Positions 7,876 through 15,905 of a stretch of 33,984 nt of DNA are shown here, one piece after another. Source of the DNA: a virus; the IMG/VR virus record IMGVR_UViG_3300032770_000069, positions 1-33,984 of that record. One strand, given 5' to 3'. The stretch's first letter is position 1. Each line of letters begins with the position of its first letter. The notes below the pieces were generated by a model. That model saw nothing but the letters and a program-made list of their open reading frames with translations. It was not told where the DNA came from and ran no database searches. The translations under genes were made by a program, and so were the position numbers.

Positions 7876-8387
7876 TGTCTTCGCTACTTGAAAAGCTAAA
7901 GCTCGGTACACTCAATACGAAGCTAATGAAATGGCCTGGGACGGACCAGGCCATACTCTTACGAGTACTTTCCATGCAGGAAAGACAGGATGCTACGTTT
8001 GCGACCGAGCGCCTTTTCAAGTCTCAGAAGATAGATGTCAACATGGTCTCGGCTAATGAATATGATAGTGAGTACATCACGCAGATACTTTTCAGAGCTA
8101 TACGTAATCCTGAAAAGCCTGACGAACAAGTATGTGAGAACATTACCGAATTTCGTAAGGCTCTTACGTTAAAAGAGCGTCAGGTGTTATCTGAAGAGTA
8201 TATCGCGTTTGAGGAAGAGTGTTCACCTGCAATAGAGAACCAAACCCAGGATCAATGGGATGCGCTGGTCTCTAGTTTAAAAAAAAACCCAACGGAAACG
8301 CTTGGGAAACTTACGTCTATCGCCACGCTGAAAAAATTGCTGCTTATTACGGTAAGCCAGCCTGTGAGCTTACCGAAGGTCAACTGA
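7875..8387 (+). CDS. Tail assembly chaperone, zero-frame product
   Basis: A 170-residue protein between the tube and tape-measure genes, the place of Mu gp41 and lambda gpG. It is helical and charged (S-M-Q-E-R-Q-D-A-T-F-A-T-E-R-L and so on), with many Arg/Glu. In the zero frame it ends at 8387 with a low-complexity tail (K-K-L-L-L-I-T-V-S). A second, better-looking reading of the 3' end is available by a -1 shift at 8276-8282, described separately. In such phages the short form is the major product and chaperones the tape measure during tail assembly. Confidence 0.8.
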   Translation: MSSLLEKLKLGTLNTKLMKWPGTDQAILLRVLSMQERQDATFATERLFKSQKIDVNMVSANEYDSEYITQILFRAIRNPEKPDEQVCENITEFRKALTLKERQVLSEEYIAFEEECSPAIENQTQDQWDALVSSLKKNPTETLGKLTSIATLKKLLLITVSQPVSLPKVN

Positions 8388-8476
8388 TAGCGTTATATGT
8401 TATCGAGCAGCAATCCGCCGAAGAGTCTTCTAAACCTGTAAATTCTGTGCCTATTATGAGAGATAAGGCTGTATAG
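7875..8476 (+). CDS. Tail assembly chaperone, -1 frameshift product (gpG-T type)
   Basis: If ribosomes slip back one base at T TTA AAA (8276-8282), translation continues from 8282 to TAG at 8474-8476. This adds 64 residues and gives a protein of about 200 aa. The new segment reads like a real domain: W-E-T-Y-V-Y-R-H-A-E-K-I-A-A-Y-Y-G-K-P-A, then L-T-E-G-Q-L-I-A-L-Y-V-I-E-Q-Q. This resembles the T-domain or gp42-like part of tail chaperones. It ends just one base before the tape-measure start at 8478, which explains the otherwise empty 90-base gap after the zero-frame stop. Family knowledge: G/T-type frameshifting at this position is widespread in tailed phages. Confidence 0.85.
8276..8306 (+). 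promoter_or_regulatory. Programmed -1 ribosomal frameshift signal
   Basis: The heptamer T TTA AAA (8276-8282) is in the correct zero-frame phase (AGT TTA AAA) and continues into a run of nine As. After a 5-base spacer a hairpin can form. CCCAACG (8288-8294) pairs with CG (8299-8300) and TTGGG (8302-8306), with a GAAA tetraloop at 8295-8298 and C8301 bulged. Slippery site, short spacer and stable stem are the classical parts of a -1 frameshift element. Confidence 0.85.
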
Positions 8477-8477
8477 T

Positions 8478-10031
8478 ATGCCTACTGAAAAAGAACTAAA
8501 TATTAAGGCTACCGCAGAAACAGCGGGTGCTGTACGTGGCCTTAATCTTATTAAAAATCATTTGACTGGTTTGGATACTGAAGCTAAAAAAGTATCACAG
8601 CAAATGAGACAGTTTAAAAGGACTATAGATGGGCTAATAGTCACTACTGGTATTGTAGCTGCTATAAAGTCTGTAGGTGATTTCGATGATAAAATGCGGC
8701 GTATCGCTATAGACTCTAATATGTCTACAGCAGAGATGTTAGCCTTTAAACAGCAAATACTATCTACAAGTATCGCTACTGGTCTATCTACAGATAAAGT
8801 AACTGAAATGGGTGCCGCGGCTTATCACAGCTCAAAAGACATGGCATTTGTACGTTCAGAGATGCAGTTCATGGCTAAAGCAGCTATGGCCTCTGGTGCT
8901 TCAGCAGAAGCTCTTGGTGAGTCTTTTGGCGATATACATGAGAAATCCGGCATGGCAGGCGCAGACATAGAAGAGCTGTATAAAAACCTATTTAGTTTCG
9001 GCAAACAAAAAGGTGTACAGTCTAATTTAAAAGATCTACTACCTTCTATACCAGGCCTTATTAAGACGTTCATGGCACTTAATCCTAAAGCATCTTTTGC
9101 ACAGCTACAGAGCTTTTTGATGGAAAGTATGTTTGTTGGTAAACCAGAAGTACTAAGCAGAGCATATACGCGTATGATGCGTGGTAAAGGTCTGGATATA
9201 GTACGTAAGTCTTTAGGTATGGGCGGTGTACCGGATGTAGAAAAAGTAGTAGCCAAAGTCAATGCTATGTTTCCGAATGATACCGCGGCACGTTTAAACC
9301 TTCTTACTAAGATATTTGGGCCTGCCGCACAGGATCTTGTACGCTTAATAGATAAACAAAATGAGTATAATGAAGCTGTAAAAAAGATGGATGCTGGTCA
9401 GTTATATAAGGATGCAGATGTAGAGGCAACAACTTTTACCGGATCTATGGAAACGTTAAAAGCGGTGAGTCTCGAGTTTGCAGATAAAGCACTTACTAAA
9501 CCTATATCAGAATTTGCAAAACAAATAAAAAACCTTGATCCAGAGGCTATAGACAACATAGCTACAGCTATGACATCTCTTGGTGAAGCTTTGGCTTTTA
9601 TAGCTAAAAGTGCTGGTGCCATCAATGCTTTTGGTGATCAGTTTACTATCTTGGGTACGTTAGCTGGCGGCGGTACGCTGCGTGGCGCTCTTGAGCAGGT
9701 GCGGCTACGTAAAGAAATTGGTATGGCTCAGGGGATGGGTGAAGCCGGAAAAGCTTATTTATTTAATTTAAGAGCAGAAAAACTAGCGGAAGCAGCACCT
9801 TTGGAAAAACGTCTAAAAGAAGGTGGCTGGCAGATCAGCGAGGCTGAGACTAAAAAGAGGACTGAACTTGAGAATGAAGCAGACATACTTCAACAAGCAT
9901 TAAAGAAGCTTGTTGATGATACTAAAAAAGAGCCTATATCCGTAACCGTAAACGCAAATATACCGATGACTGCAGAAGTACACACAGGCAGTGCCGGCAG
10001 ATCTCATCACGTGATAGTAACAAAGAGATAA
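8478..10031 (+). CDS. Tail tape measure protein
   Basis: A 517-residue protein after the frameshifted chaperone. The N-terminal half contains the TP901-1-type tape-measure core: a helical region I-K-S-V-G-D-F-D-D-K-M-R-R, then A-G-A-D-I-E-E-L-Y-K, then a glycine-containing M-R-G-K-G-L segment and A-A-Q-D-L-V-R-L-I. Alanine-rich helices with hydrophobic patches (residues about 355-385) follow. It is short for the family. At about 1.5 angstrom per residue the tail would be no longer than about 75-80 nm. It ends in a beta-like stretch V-T-V-N-A-N-I-P. Confidence 0.85.
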   Translation: MPTEKELNIKATAETAGAVRGLNLIKNHLTGLDTEAKKVSQQMRQFKRTIDGLIVTTGIVAAIKSVGDFDDKMRRIAIDSNMSTAEMLAFKQQILSTSIATGLSTDKVTEMGAAAYHSSKDMAFVRSEMQFMAKAAMASGASAEALGESFGDIHEKSGMAGADIEELYKNLFSFGKQKGVQSNLKDLLPSIPGLIKTFMALNPKASFAQLQSFLMESMFVGKPEVLSRAYTRMMRGKGLDIVRKSLGMGGVPDVEKVVAKVNAMFPNDTAARLNLLTKIFGPAAQDLVRLIDKQNEYNEAVKKMDAGQLYKDADVEATTFTGSMETLKAVSLEFADKALTKPISEFAKQIKNLDPEAIDNIATAMTSLGEALAFIAKSAGAINAFGDQFTILGTLAGGGTLRGALEQVRLRKEIGMAQGMGEAGKAYLFNLRAEKLAEAAPLEKRLKEGGWQISEAETKKRTELENEADILQQALKKLVDDTKKEPISVTVNANIPMTAEVHTGSAGRSHHVIVTKR

Positions 10032-10032
10032 T

Positions 10033-11373
10033 ATGCCATCTCAATATAACGCACAACTTGACAGTTGGTTACTCAATATCCTGGATATATCAGACGATAT
10101 ACGTCCAAATATAGCCAAATATGAGTTCGTGTTCCGTGATGGCGCTATCCTTGATAATATGGGTAACAGTGCACGCGTTATCAAGTTCAAAACATACTGG
10201 TTCGGTACACAGGCTAACCTGGATGTCGTACAACGCTCACCAACGTATCTACAGCATAAAGCATTCCTGGCAGATATCACAGACTCTACTAAAGCATATC
10301 ATACATTGACTCATCCAAAATACGGTGTAATAAAAGGTCAGATCGGTAACTCTATAGGCATATACCACGATGATACACAGAACTATGTGACTATAGATAT
10401 AGAGTTTATTGAGGATGGTATCATATTAAATGGCAGTAAAATAAACAACTTTGCCATAGATAAAGCTGTAAATACAAGTCAGCTGTCTCTTTTGAACGGC
10501 CAATTAGCTAAAACGAGCTCTACACTCACATCCAGCGGTTTATCTGAAGTACTTGGTAAAGCCATAGACTTTAGTAAGACTATACAGTCACAACTATCCG
10601 GTATATCTACTAAAGCTTTAAATTTCTGTAAAGAAGCTGATAAAGTCACTGGTACTATAAGTAGCTTCTTGAACAATGTTACACAGCCTATCAATACACT
10701 TACTAATGCCGTAAACTACGCATCCGACGTACCATCTAAGATAGTACAGACGGTGCAGAAGGCTTGTGATCGCATCATAGCTAACGAGCAGGCTATATCA
10801 AAAGCGCCGGCTACAGCAGTAAATAACATGGTATCATCTGTACAGAGTCTTGCTACAAGTATCACCGGCAGTCTGACATCCGGCAATCAGTATAACACAT
10901 TATGGTCTAACGTGATATTGAGTATAGGTGCTGGTGCGGTTGCACAGGCATCCGCGGCTGCTATGATGCAAGATCAGACTAATCGTGAAAACCAAAAGGC
11001 TATAGAGTCTTTAAAGACGTTTGATGATAATGGACAGCGTATAAGCAGCACGGTAAGCGTCATAGATACTATGTCTCAGACGGACCTTGAGAATATGCTA
11101 TACGTACAAAGAGGTCTGGCTCAAGATGCTATAGAGGTGGACCGTGACCAACCTGACCTCAAAAACCAGTGTAGTCTACTTATACGGTTCCTGGATAGTA
11201 TAAAGCTTTTGAAGACGCAGATAGTGACCATGAAGGTCACCAATATGCCTATACATACACTATGTTTACAGCTTGGACTAAGCTATCAGGCGGCGGATCG
11301 GATACTTAAATTAAATCCGCAGATCACCAATCCGACTTTCGTGGACGGTGTCATCAAGGTATATACGCAATGA
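10033..11373 (+). CDS. Tail/DNA-circularisation protein N (Mu gp43-like)
   Basis: A 446-residue protein two bases after the tape measure. Residues about 1-110 resemble the DNA_circ_N domain of Mu gpN, a baseplate/tail-tip protein: Y-E-F-V-F-R-D-G-A, then T-Y-W-F-G-T-Q-A, then L-T-H-P-K-Y-G, then V-T-I-D-I-E-F-I-E-D-G. The middle is a long Ser/Thr-rich helical segment. The C-terminus (L-C-L-Q-L-G-L-S-Y-Q-A-A-D-R-I-L-K-L-N-P) reads like a LysM-type element, and many gpN homologues end the same way. It overlaps the next gene by four bases (ATGA). Confidence 0.8.
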   Translation: MPSQYNAQLDSWLLNILDISDDIRPNIAKYEFVFRDGAILDNMGNSARVIKFKTYWFGTQANLDVVQRSPTYLQHKAFLADITDSTKAYHTLTHPKYGVIKGQIGNSIGIYHDDTQNYVTIDIEFIEDGIILNGSKINNFAIDKAVNTSQLSLLNGQLAKTSSTLTSSGLSEVLGKAIDFSKTIQSQLSGISTKALNFCKEADKVTGTISSFLNNVTQPINTLTNAVNYASDVPSKIVQTVQKACDRIIANEQAISKAPATAVNNMVSSVQSLATSITGSLTSGNQYNTLWSNVILSIGAGAVAQASAAAMMQDQTNRENQKAIESLKTFDDNGQRISSTVSVIDTMSQTDLENMLYVQRGLAQDAIEVDRDQPDLKNQCSLLIRFLDSIKLLKTQIVTMKVTNMPIHTLCLQLGLSYQAADRILKLNPQITNPTFVDGVIKVYTQ

Positions 11374-12662
11374 ATAACGTACAACTATTACTAAACGGCG
11401 TAGAAGCCAACATCATATCATATTCTTTCAGGAAGAATATCTTTCATGGTGCGGCTACGCTTGAGGTAAGCGTATCGCCTTTGGATACTTATACGCTATT
11501 TGATAAGCCGGTCATAGCGGATTTATACATATCGCCAAGTAACACCGCATCAAACGGTGCACATGTATTCCACGGCTATGTGGATACTATAAAGAAAAGC
11601 TACGATAAACACGAGAAAAAACAGACTATCACCGCACGTGATGTGTGTGCTATCTATATAGATAACAAGATACCGATCATAGAAAATTTTCAAGGTATAG
11701 ACTTTACAGAAATAGTAGATACTATCACAAACTACTTTCCGATAAGCACCTTGAATGACGAACCTGTAGTGCCACCATTTGATCTACCATTTCCGAGTAT
11801 ACTTTTTTCTACTGAAGGTCTGGCTACCATAAACACCAAGTTTCTTAAAACCAAATATATAAGTGGTCATCCTGGTGAAAGTTATTATGACTTTCTTATG
11901 CGTATTCTTAATCCGTATGACCTTATCATGTACGTGCCACGTGATGCCTGGTATATAGAAAGCTATGCAGACACGTTACAGGTAGAGGTGCTTGGTGGTA
12001 CTGCAGAAAGAAGCTATAACAATAATGTATATGTAGGACCACAAAGGTTTACGTTTTCTACAGACTATATATCATCCGTGAATGCGGTCATCTCTTGTAA
12101 GTATACAGAAGATATCACTAAGTACTATCCGTATGTAAAAGCAGTAGGACAGACTGATGGACCTCAGATAGACTATACGGTAGGCGGTGTGTCTAATAAA
12201 AAGAACTATAACGAACTCAAAGCCGAACGTCTTGACAAGTACTGGCGAAGTCTTAACAAGTGTCGTGTAGAAAATTTAAAAGAGATAGATCAGGCTGCGT
12301 GGCAAGGTGATCAGGTGGAAAACATGCTTGATACGATATTTAAAGAAATGACTCGTAATACGCAGACCACACAGTATACGCTTGCCGGTCATATGTTTAC
12401 GCCTAATGTCACAGCAGGTACCGCACAAATACCGTTCAACATAAATGATGAGGTATTTGTGAAGGATAGCTTTTTAGGCATAGAAGGTTCATATCTGATA
12501 GTAGAGCTCGAAATGAAAGGTGATAAACAATCCGGTCAGACTACTACAGTAGATCTGGCTTTGCTTGGTACGTCCGTGAATGGTATCCTTGGTAATTCTC
12601 AGCAGCTTGTACAGCTGGCACGTACCAACGAGTTACAGCCGGCAACACAGAAGGCGTTATAA
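11370..12662 (+). CDS. Baseplate hub protein (Mu gpP/gp44-like)
   Basis: A 430-residue hub protein of the late-control-D/gp44 type. It starts V-Q-L-L-L-N-G-V-E-A-N-I-I-S-Y-S. An early domain follows with the strand V-F-H-G-Y-V-D-T-I-K-K-S and then T-I-T-A-R-D-V-C-A, a signature of hub domain I. Later come a cell-puncturing-hub-like region with Y-Y-D-F-L-M-R and, near the end, F-N-I-N-D-E-V-F-V-K-D and S-Y-L-I-V-E-L-E-M. In Mu this trimeric hub links the tube to the spike. The stop shares its final base with the start of the spike gene, indicating tight coupling. Confidence 0.85.
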   Translation: MNNVQLLLNGVEANIISYSFRKNIFHGAATLEVSVSPLDTYTLFDKPVIADLYISPSNTASNGAHVFHGYVDTIKKSYDKHEKKQTITARDVCAIYIDNKIPIIENFQGIDFTEIVDTITNYFPISTLNDEPVVPPFDLPFPSILFSTEGLATINTKFLKTKYISGHPGESYYDFLMRILNPYDLIMYVPRDAWYIESYADTLQVEVLGGTAERSYNNNVYVGPQRFTFSTDYISSVNAVISCKYTEDITKYYPYVKAVGQTDGPQIDYTVGGVSNKKNYNELKAERLDKYWRSLNKCRVENLKEIDQAAWQGDQVENMLDTIFKEMTRNTQTTQYTLAGHMFTPNVTAGTAQIPFNINDEVFVKDSFLGIEGSYLIVELEMKGDKQSGQTTTVDLALLGTSVNGILGNSQQLVQLARTNELQPATQKAL

Positions 12663-13195
12663 TGTTTTTAAGAGGCTTTTTTAAAAGTATAAAAGAGGGC
12701 GTCATCCGTAAGGCTACTATCACCGGTCGTGTTGATGAGACCAAAGTAGTATCTCACTATCAGCATTATGGTTTTAGTAGTATGCCGGCATCAGATCCTA
12801 TGATGGACTGTGTATGTCTTGAGGACGGTAATAATACAGCTATAGTAGCTGAGGATAATGGAAATTTAAGACCACCGCTCACTACAGGCCAGGTATGTTT
12901 ATATGTGGATACTAATAACTACATACTTATGGATGCAGACGGTAGTCTTACTATAAAGACTAAAGATAAGCCGGTTACGATAGATAGCGGATCTGGTGAC
13001 GTGACGGTAAAGACCACCGGCTCACTAAAATTAGGTGATGCGTCTGGTACGCAAGAACTTATGACTAAAGCCTATGCAGATGCGATAGTGCAGTATTTTG
13101 CACAGATCGTGACTGGCTTTTTATCAGTACCATATACATTGCCGGCATTTGTGGCACCGACGACCGGCTTAACGAGTACGACAGAGGCTAAGTGA
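12662..13195 (+). CDS. Baseplate spike/puncturing protein (Mu gp45-like, gpV type)
   Basis: A 177-residue protein. An OB-fold-like N-terminal part begins with K-A-T-I-T-G-R-V-D and contains V-C-L-E-D-G-N-N-T-A-I-V-A-E-D. A region of short repeated strands follows (S-L-T-I-K-T-K-D-K-P-V-T-I, then D-V-T-V-K-T-T-G-S-L-K-L-G), which would form the triple-stranded beta-helix spike. A helical C-terminal end (T-K-A-Y-A-D-A-I-V-Q-Y-F) matches gp45 proteins. The spike tip normally contacts and pierces the outer membrane. No His-x-His iron-binding tip motif was seen at the end. Confidence 0.85.
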   Translation: MFLRGFFKSIKEGVIRKATITGRVDETKVVSHYQHYGFSSMPASDPMMDCVCLEDGNNTAIVAEDNGNLRPPLTTGQVCLYVDTNNYILMDADGSLTIKTKDKPVTIDSGSGDVTVKTTGSLKLGDASGTQELMTKAYADAIVQYFAQIVTGFLSVPYTLPAFVAPTTGLTSTTEAK

Positions 13196-13196
13196 T

Positions 13197-13547
13197 ATGG
13201 ACTATACACTAAAACCAAACGGTTACAATATACTGATGACGTTTGATAAGAACTCAAGCGTAGTCACTGAGATAGCGGCTACGCTGGCTACTACGCAAGG
13301 TACGTTCTTTCAGAGACCGGACTTTGGTATACCGACCATCACGAAGCTTACTACAGATCGGATAAATTTATTTCAACAGCAAGTATTGAATGCTTTACAG
13401 TATCTAATCGCGATAGGCAGAGCTTCTACGATAGACGTTCTGTGTGAGAAAGACATCACAGTAGTCGGACGGCTGAATATAAAAGTGACAGCGACAGAGC
13501 CGTCTGGACTAATCGTAACATATGAAACATTTCAAAGAGTGGTGTGA
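13197..13547 (+). CDS. Baseplate wedge protein, gp46/gpW (T4 gp25-like)
   Basis: A 116-residue wedge protein, one base after the spike gene's stop. It has the small gp25-like pattern: an early strand, then F-F-Q-R-P-D-F-G-I-P (compare the R-P-x-F-G segment of this family), a helix with F-Q-Q-Q-V-L-N-A-L-Q-Y-L, and terminal strands G-R-L-N-I-K-V-T-A-T. It helps initiate sheath polymerisation. Order spike-wedge-J is exactly the Mu order. Its stop overlaps a possible GTG start of the next gene. Confidence 0.8.
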   Translation: MDYTLKPNGYNILMTFDKNSSVVTEIAATLATTQGTFFQRPDFGIPTITKLTTDRINLFQQQVLNALQYLIAIGRASTIDVLCEKDITVVGRLNIKVTATEPSGLIVTYETFQRVV

Positions 13548-14605
13548 CTATGAGCGGACCTTATTCAAAAGACTTTGATAGTATCCTGAGCGATCAGTTG
13601 ACGGACTATTCCAACTTAGATCCTGCACCGGATACATCGATCGGATCAATGGTATACGTCGGCTGTGCTACACATTCATCCGCGCTATGGGGTGCCTATA
13701 AGTATCAAGACTTCATAAGCACCGAAATATTTCCGGACACCTGCAGCACGACAGCGCTTAATCACTTCGGATCAGACTACGGTATACCGAGACTGACCGG
13801 CGAAAACGATAATGACTATGCAGGCCGTATCCTCTCTTTTATGAGACAGCCGCCTGCTGGTGGCACCGCGACAGACTACCAAAACTGGGCGTTAGCCACA
13901 CCAGCCACACCAGCAAATTTAACAGAAACTTTTGTACCGTCCGCTGTCGTCGGTGGTGGTATCACTACTACACAAGAATGGCAAAACGGATCTATAGTAC
14001 AGTTTTCTACTACTAATACGCTGCCTTCACCGCTGGTAACCGCCACTAACTACGTGCTGGCAGATATCGGACCGACGTCTGTACAAGTATACGATAGCAC
14101 GTTCACGACGTTGATACCATTGACGGACGGCGGTATCGGTGTACATACGATCACACCACAAAGTACTACACTATATACTGTGGCTTATGCACGTGCGTCC
14201 AGTCCATCGCCAGGCGCAGTCGTAGTGGTCATCCTGCCTAACGATCCGTCTATCATTGGTGGCGGTGCTATGCAGACACTGGCAAATGCGGCGTTTACAT
14301 ATATCGACGCACGGCGTCCTGTAACAGCCAGCTTGACACAAGTGGTCGGTGCTGTACCGGTCACTGCAAACATAAATATCACGGTGAAACCGATCACATC
14401 AGATGTCACGCAGATGCAGTCTGATATCACAGCGTATATAAACACTTTGGCACCTGGCGATACATTATACGTCAGTAAACTATCAAGCCTGTGCATACAG
14501 GACGGGGCATACGATGCCGTGGTCACGCTACCGGCATCAGACATCGTGCCGACTATCTATCAGGTAGTAAGACCAGGTGTCATCACAGTAACAGCATCAG
14601 CATAA
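13544..14605 (+). CDS. Baseplate wedge protein J (Mu gp47-like)
   Basis: A 353-residue Baseplate_J-type protein. The N-terminal region has D-P-A-P-D-T-S-I-G-S-M-V-Y-V, then a helix and F-P-D-T-C-S-T-T-A-L-N-H-F-G-x-D-Y-G-I-P-R. The last is the conserved 'Lxxhaxxyg' type segment. The next part is A-G-R-I-L-S-F-M-R-Q-P-P-A-G-G-T. The C-terminal half has A-R-R-P-V-T-A-S, a hallmark of J proteins, and strands ending V-R-P-G-V-I-T-V. The start is uncertain: GTG 13544 overlaps the previous stop as GTGA, while ATG 13550 lies two bases after it with a slightly better-spaced purine stretch. Confidence 0.85.
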   Translation: MTMSGPYSKDFDSILSDQLTDYSNLDPAPDTSIGSMVYVGCATHSSALWGAYKYQDFISTEIFPDTCSTTALNHFGSDYGIPRLTGENDNDYAGRILSFMRQPPAGGTATDYQNWALATPATPANLTETFVPSAVVGGGITTTQEWQNGSIVQFSTTNTLPSPLVTATNYVLADIGPTSVQVYDSTFTTLIPLTDGGIGVHTITPQSTTLYTVAYARASSPSPGAVVVVILPNDPSIIGGGAMQTLANAAFTYIDARRPVTASLTQVVGAVPVTANINITVKPITSDVTQMQSDITAYINTLAPGDTLYVSKLSSLCIQDGAYDAVVTLPASDIVPTIYQVVRPGVITVTASA

Positions 14606-14617
14606 AGGGGATATACC

Positions 14618-15313
14618 ATGAGTACAACGTATCGCAATTACACACTCAATGCAGCACACGATGATCCGTGGGCACCTACTGAGATCCAGGTATTGAAAGA
14701 CATCATCGATAAACTGCCAGTTAAATTTACCACGCTGGTCGGATCTGAGCACCGGCATAGCTTGCTGGTCGGTGGTGGTGGACCGGACGGATCTGGTACT
14801 GCTATCAACTGCTCGCCGCTTAGTGTTGGTGAGATCGATCTCACAGCTAAAACGTTAGTCATGACTGGTACGGCACCGCAGATCAACCTGGCGGACAACG
14901 CAGTGGCAACCGGTGTCATCGCTCAGAATGGACCGTCATTGACTTTAAGTCCGGCTGCAGCGTCTACAAATACTATCAGTATGAACCCTGCTGGTGTGGT
15001 CATCAGTACAGACACGAAAATTACAGGTCCTCAGATCTCATTGGATGGTGGTGGTGCAACACAAGGCGTCATACTACAGTCAAATCAAGTTATGACTATC
15101 ACGTGTGCAACGACCATACTCACAGTGGATGGTGACGCTGGTAAAATTGCAGCGACAGCAACGAACGGTTTTGTGACCGGTAAAATATCTACAGATAATA
15201 GTAATTTCTGGCAACTTGGACCGGCTTCAGGATCTGCACCGACACCTGATACGGCAGTGCTGATCCAGATCGGTGCGACATATTATAAACTTGCAGCAGA
15301 AACGGTAGTCTGA
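14618..15313 (+). CDS. Unknown beta-rich baseplate/fibre-associated protein
   Basis: A 231-residue protein sitting between gp47-like and gp48-like genes, where Mu has none. The first 45 residues are helical (L-K-D-I-I-D-K-L-P) and lead to S-E-H-R-H-S-L-L-V-G-G-G-G-P-D-G-S-G-T. The H-x-H followed by Gly-rich residues recalls trimeric fibre domains that bind metal. The rest is Thr/Ala/Ile-rich with many short strands (T-L-V-M-T-G-T-A-P-Q-I-N-L and similar), suggesting a beta-helical or stacked-strand shaft. The AAGGGGA ribosome site is good. A role as a baseplate-attached short fibre or adaptor is inferred. Confidence 0.55.
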   Translation: MSTTYRNYTLNAAHDDPWAPTEIQVLKDIIDKLPVKFTTLVGSEHRHSLLVGGGGPDGSGTAINCSPLSVGEIDLTAKTLVMTGTAPQINLADNAVATGVIAQNGPSLTLSPAAASTNTISMNPAGVVISTDTKITGPQISLDGGGATQGVILQSNQVMTITCATTILTVDGDAGKIAATATNGFVTGKISTDNSNFWQLGPASGSAPTPDTAVLIQIGATYYKLAAETVV

Positions 15314-15315
15314 TT

Positions 15316-15894
15316 ATGAGTTACGGTGACGGTGGATATGGTGACTACGGTTATGGTGATGCACCGTATGCTGGTGTCACCGGCATGCACTATCAGGCTT
15401 TAAAAAAGCTGTGGCCTATCAAAAACGTAGAAGGCGCACTGGATGATGATCTATCTATCCAAGGCAAGTACCTGGATCAGTTATATGCACAAGCACAGCA
15501 GTTATATACCGAATTCTTTCCGTCTACTACTACGCTTTTACTATCAGACTGGGAACGTGTATACGGTCTACAGCCGACTGGCACTGTAGATCAGAGACGT
15601 GCTGCTGTCATCGCTAAGATGAGAGTGCTTGTTAATAAAGATGGCAGACTTACTAAAGCATATTATTTAAGTATAGCGTCTGCTTTAGGACATCCTGAAG
15701 CTTATATCGTTGAAGGTTCTACACTTTTGTTTATAGTAGGTGTGACCATACTGCCGCACGTGCTTTACAGTGATACAGAAAAGTGGGTATGGGAATTACA
15801 TGCGACTGTAGCAGTAGAGGATAGACCGATATGGGAAGCGACTTTTAATCCATTGAAACCAGCGTTCACGCAATTGAACTTTATTTATTTCTAA
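15316..15894 (+). CDS. Baseplate protein gp48-like (DUF2313/YmfQ)
   Basis: A 192-residue protein. Residues about 25-190 follow the DUF2313 pattern: Y-Q-A-L-K-K-L-W-P, then L-L-L-S-D-W-E-R-V-Y-G-L, then V-D-Q-R-R-A-A-V-I-A-K-M-R, then L-T-K-A-Y-Y-L-S-I-A-S-A-L-G-H, and F-N-P-L-K-P-A-F-T near the end. Mu gp48 is a baseplate component made just before the fibre gene, as here. The first 20 residues are an unusual Gly/Tyr/Asp-rich extension (Y-G-D-G-G-Y-G-D-Y-G-Y-G-D) not typical of the family. It starts two bases after the previous stop. Confidence 0.8.
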   Translation: MSYGDGGYGDYGYGDAPYAGVTGMHYQALKKLWPIKNVEGALDDDLSIQGKYLDQLYAQAQQLYTEFFPSTTTLLLSDWERVYGLQPTGTVDQRRAAVIAKMRVLVNKDGRLTKAYYLSIASALGHPEAYIVEGSTLLFIVGVTILPHVLYSDTEKWVWELHATVAVEDRPIWEATFNPLKPAFTQLNFIYF

Positions 15895-15905
15895 AAGGAT
15901 AAGTT

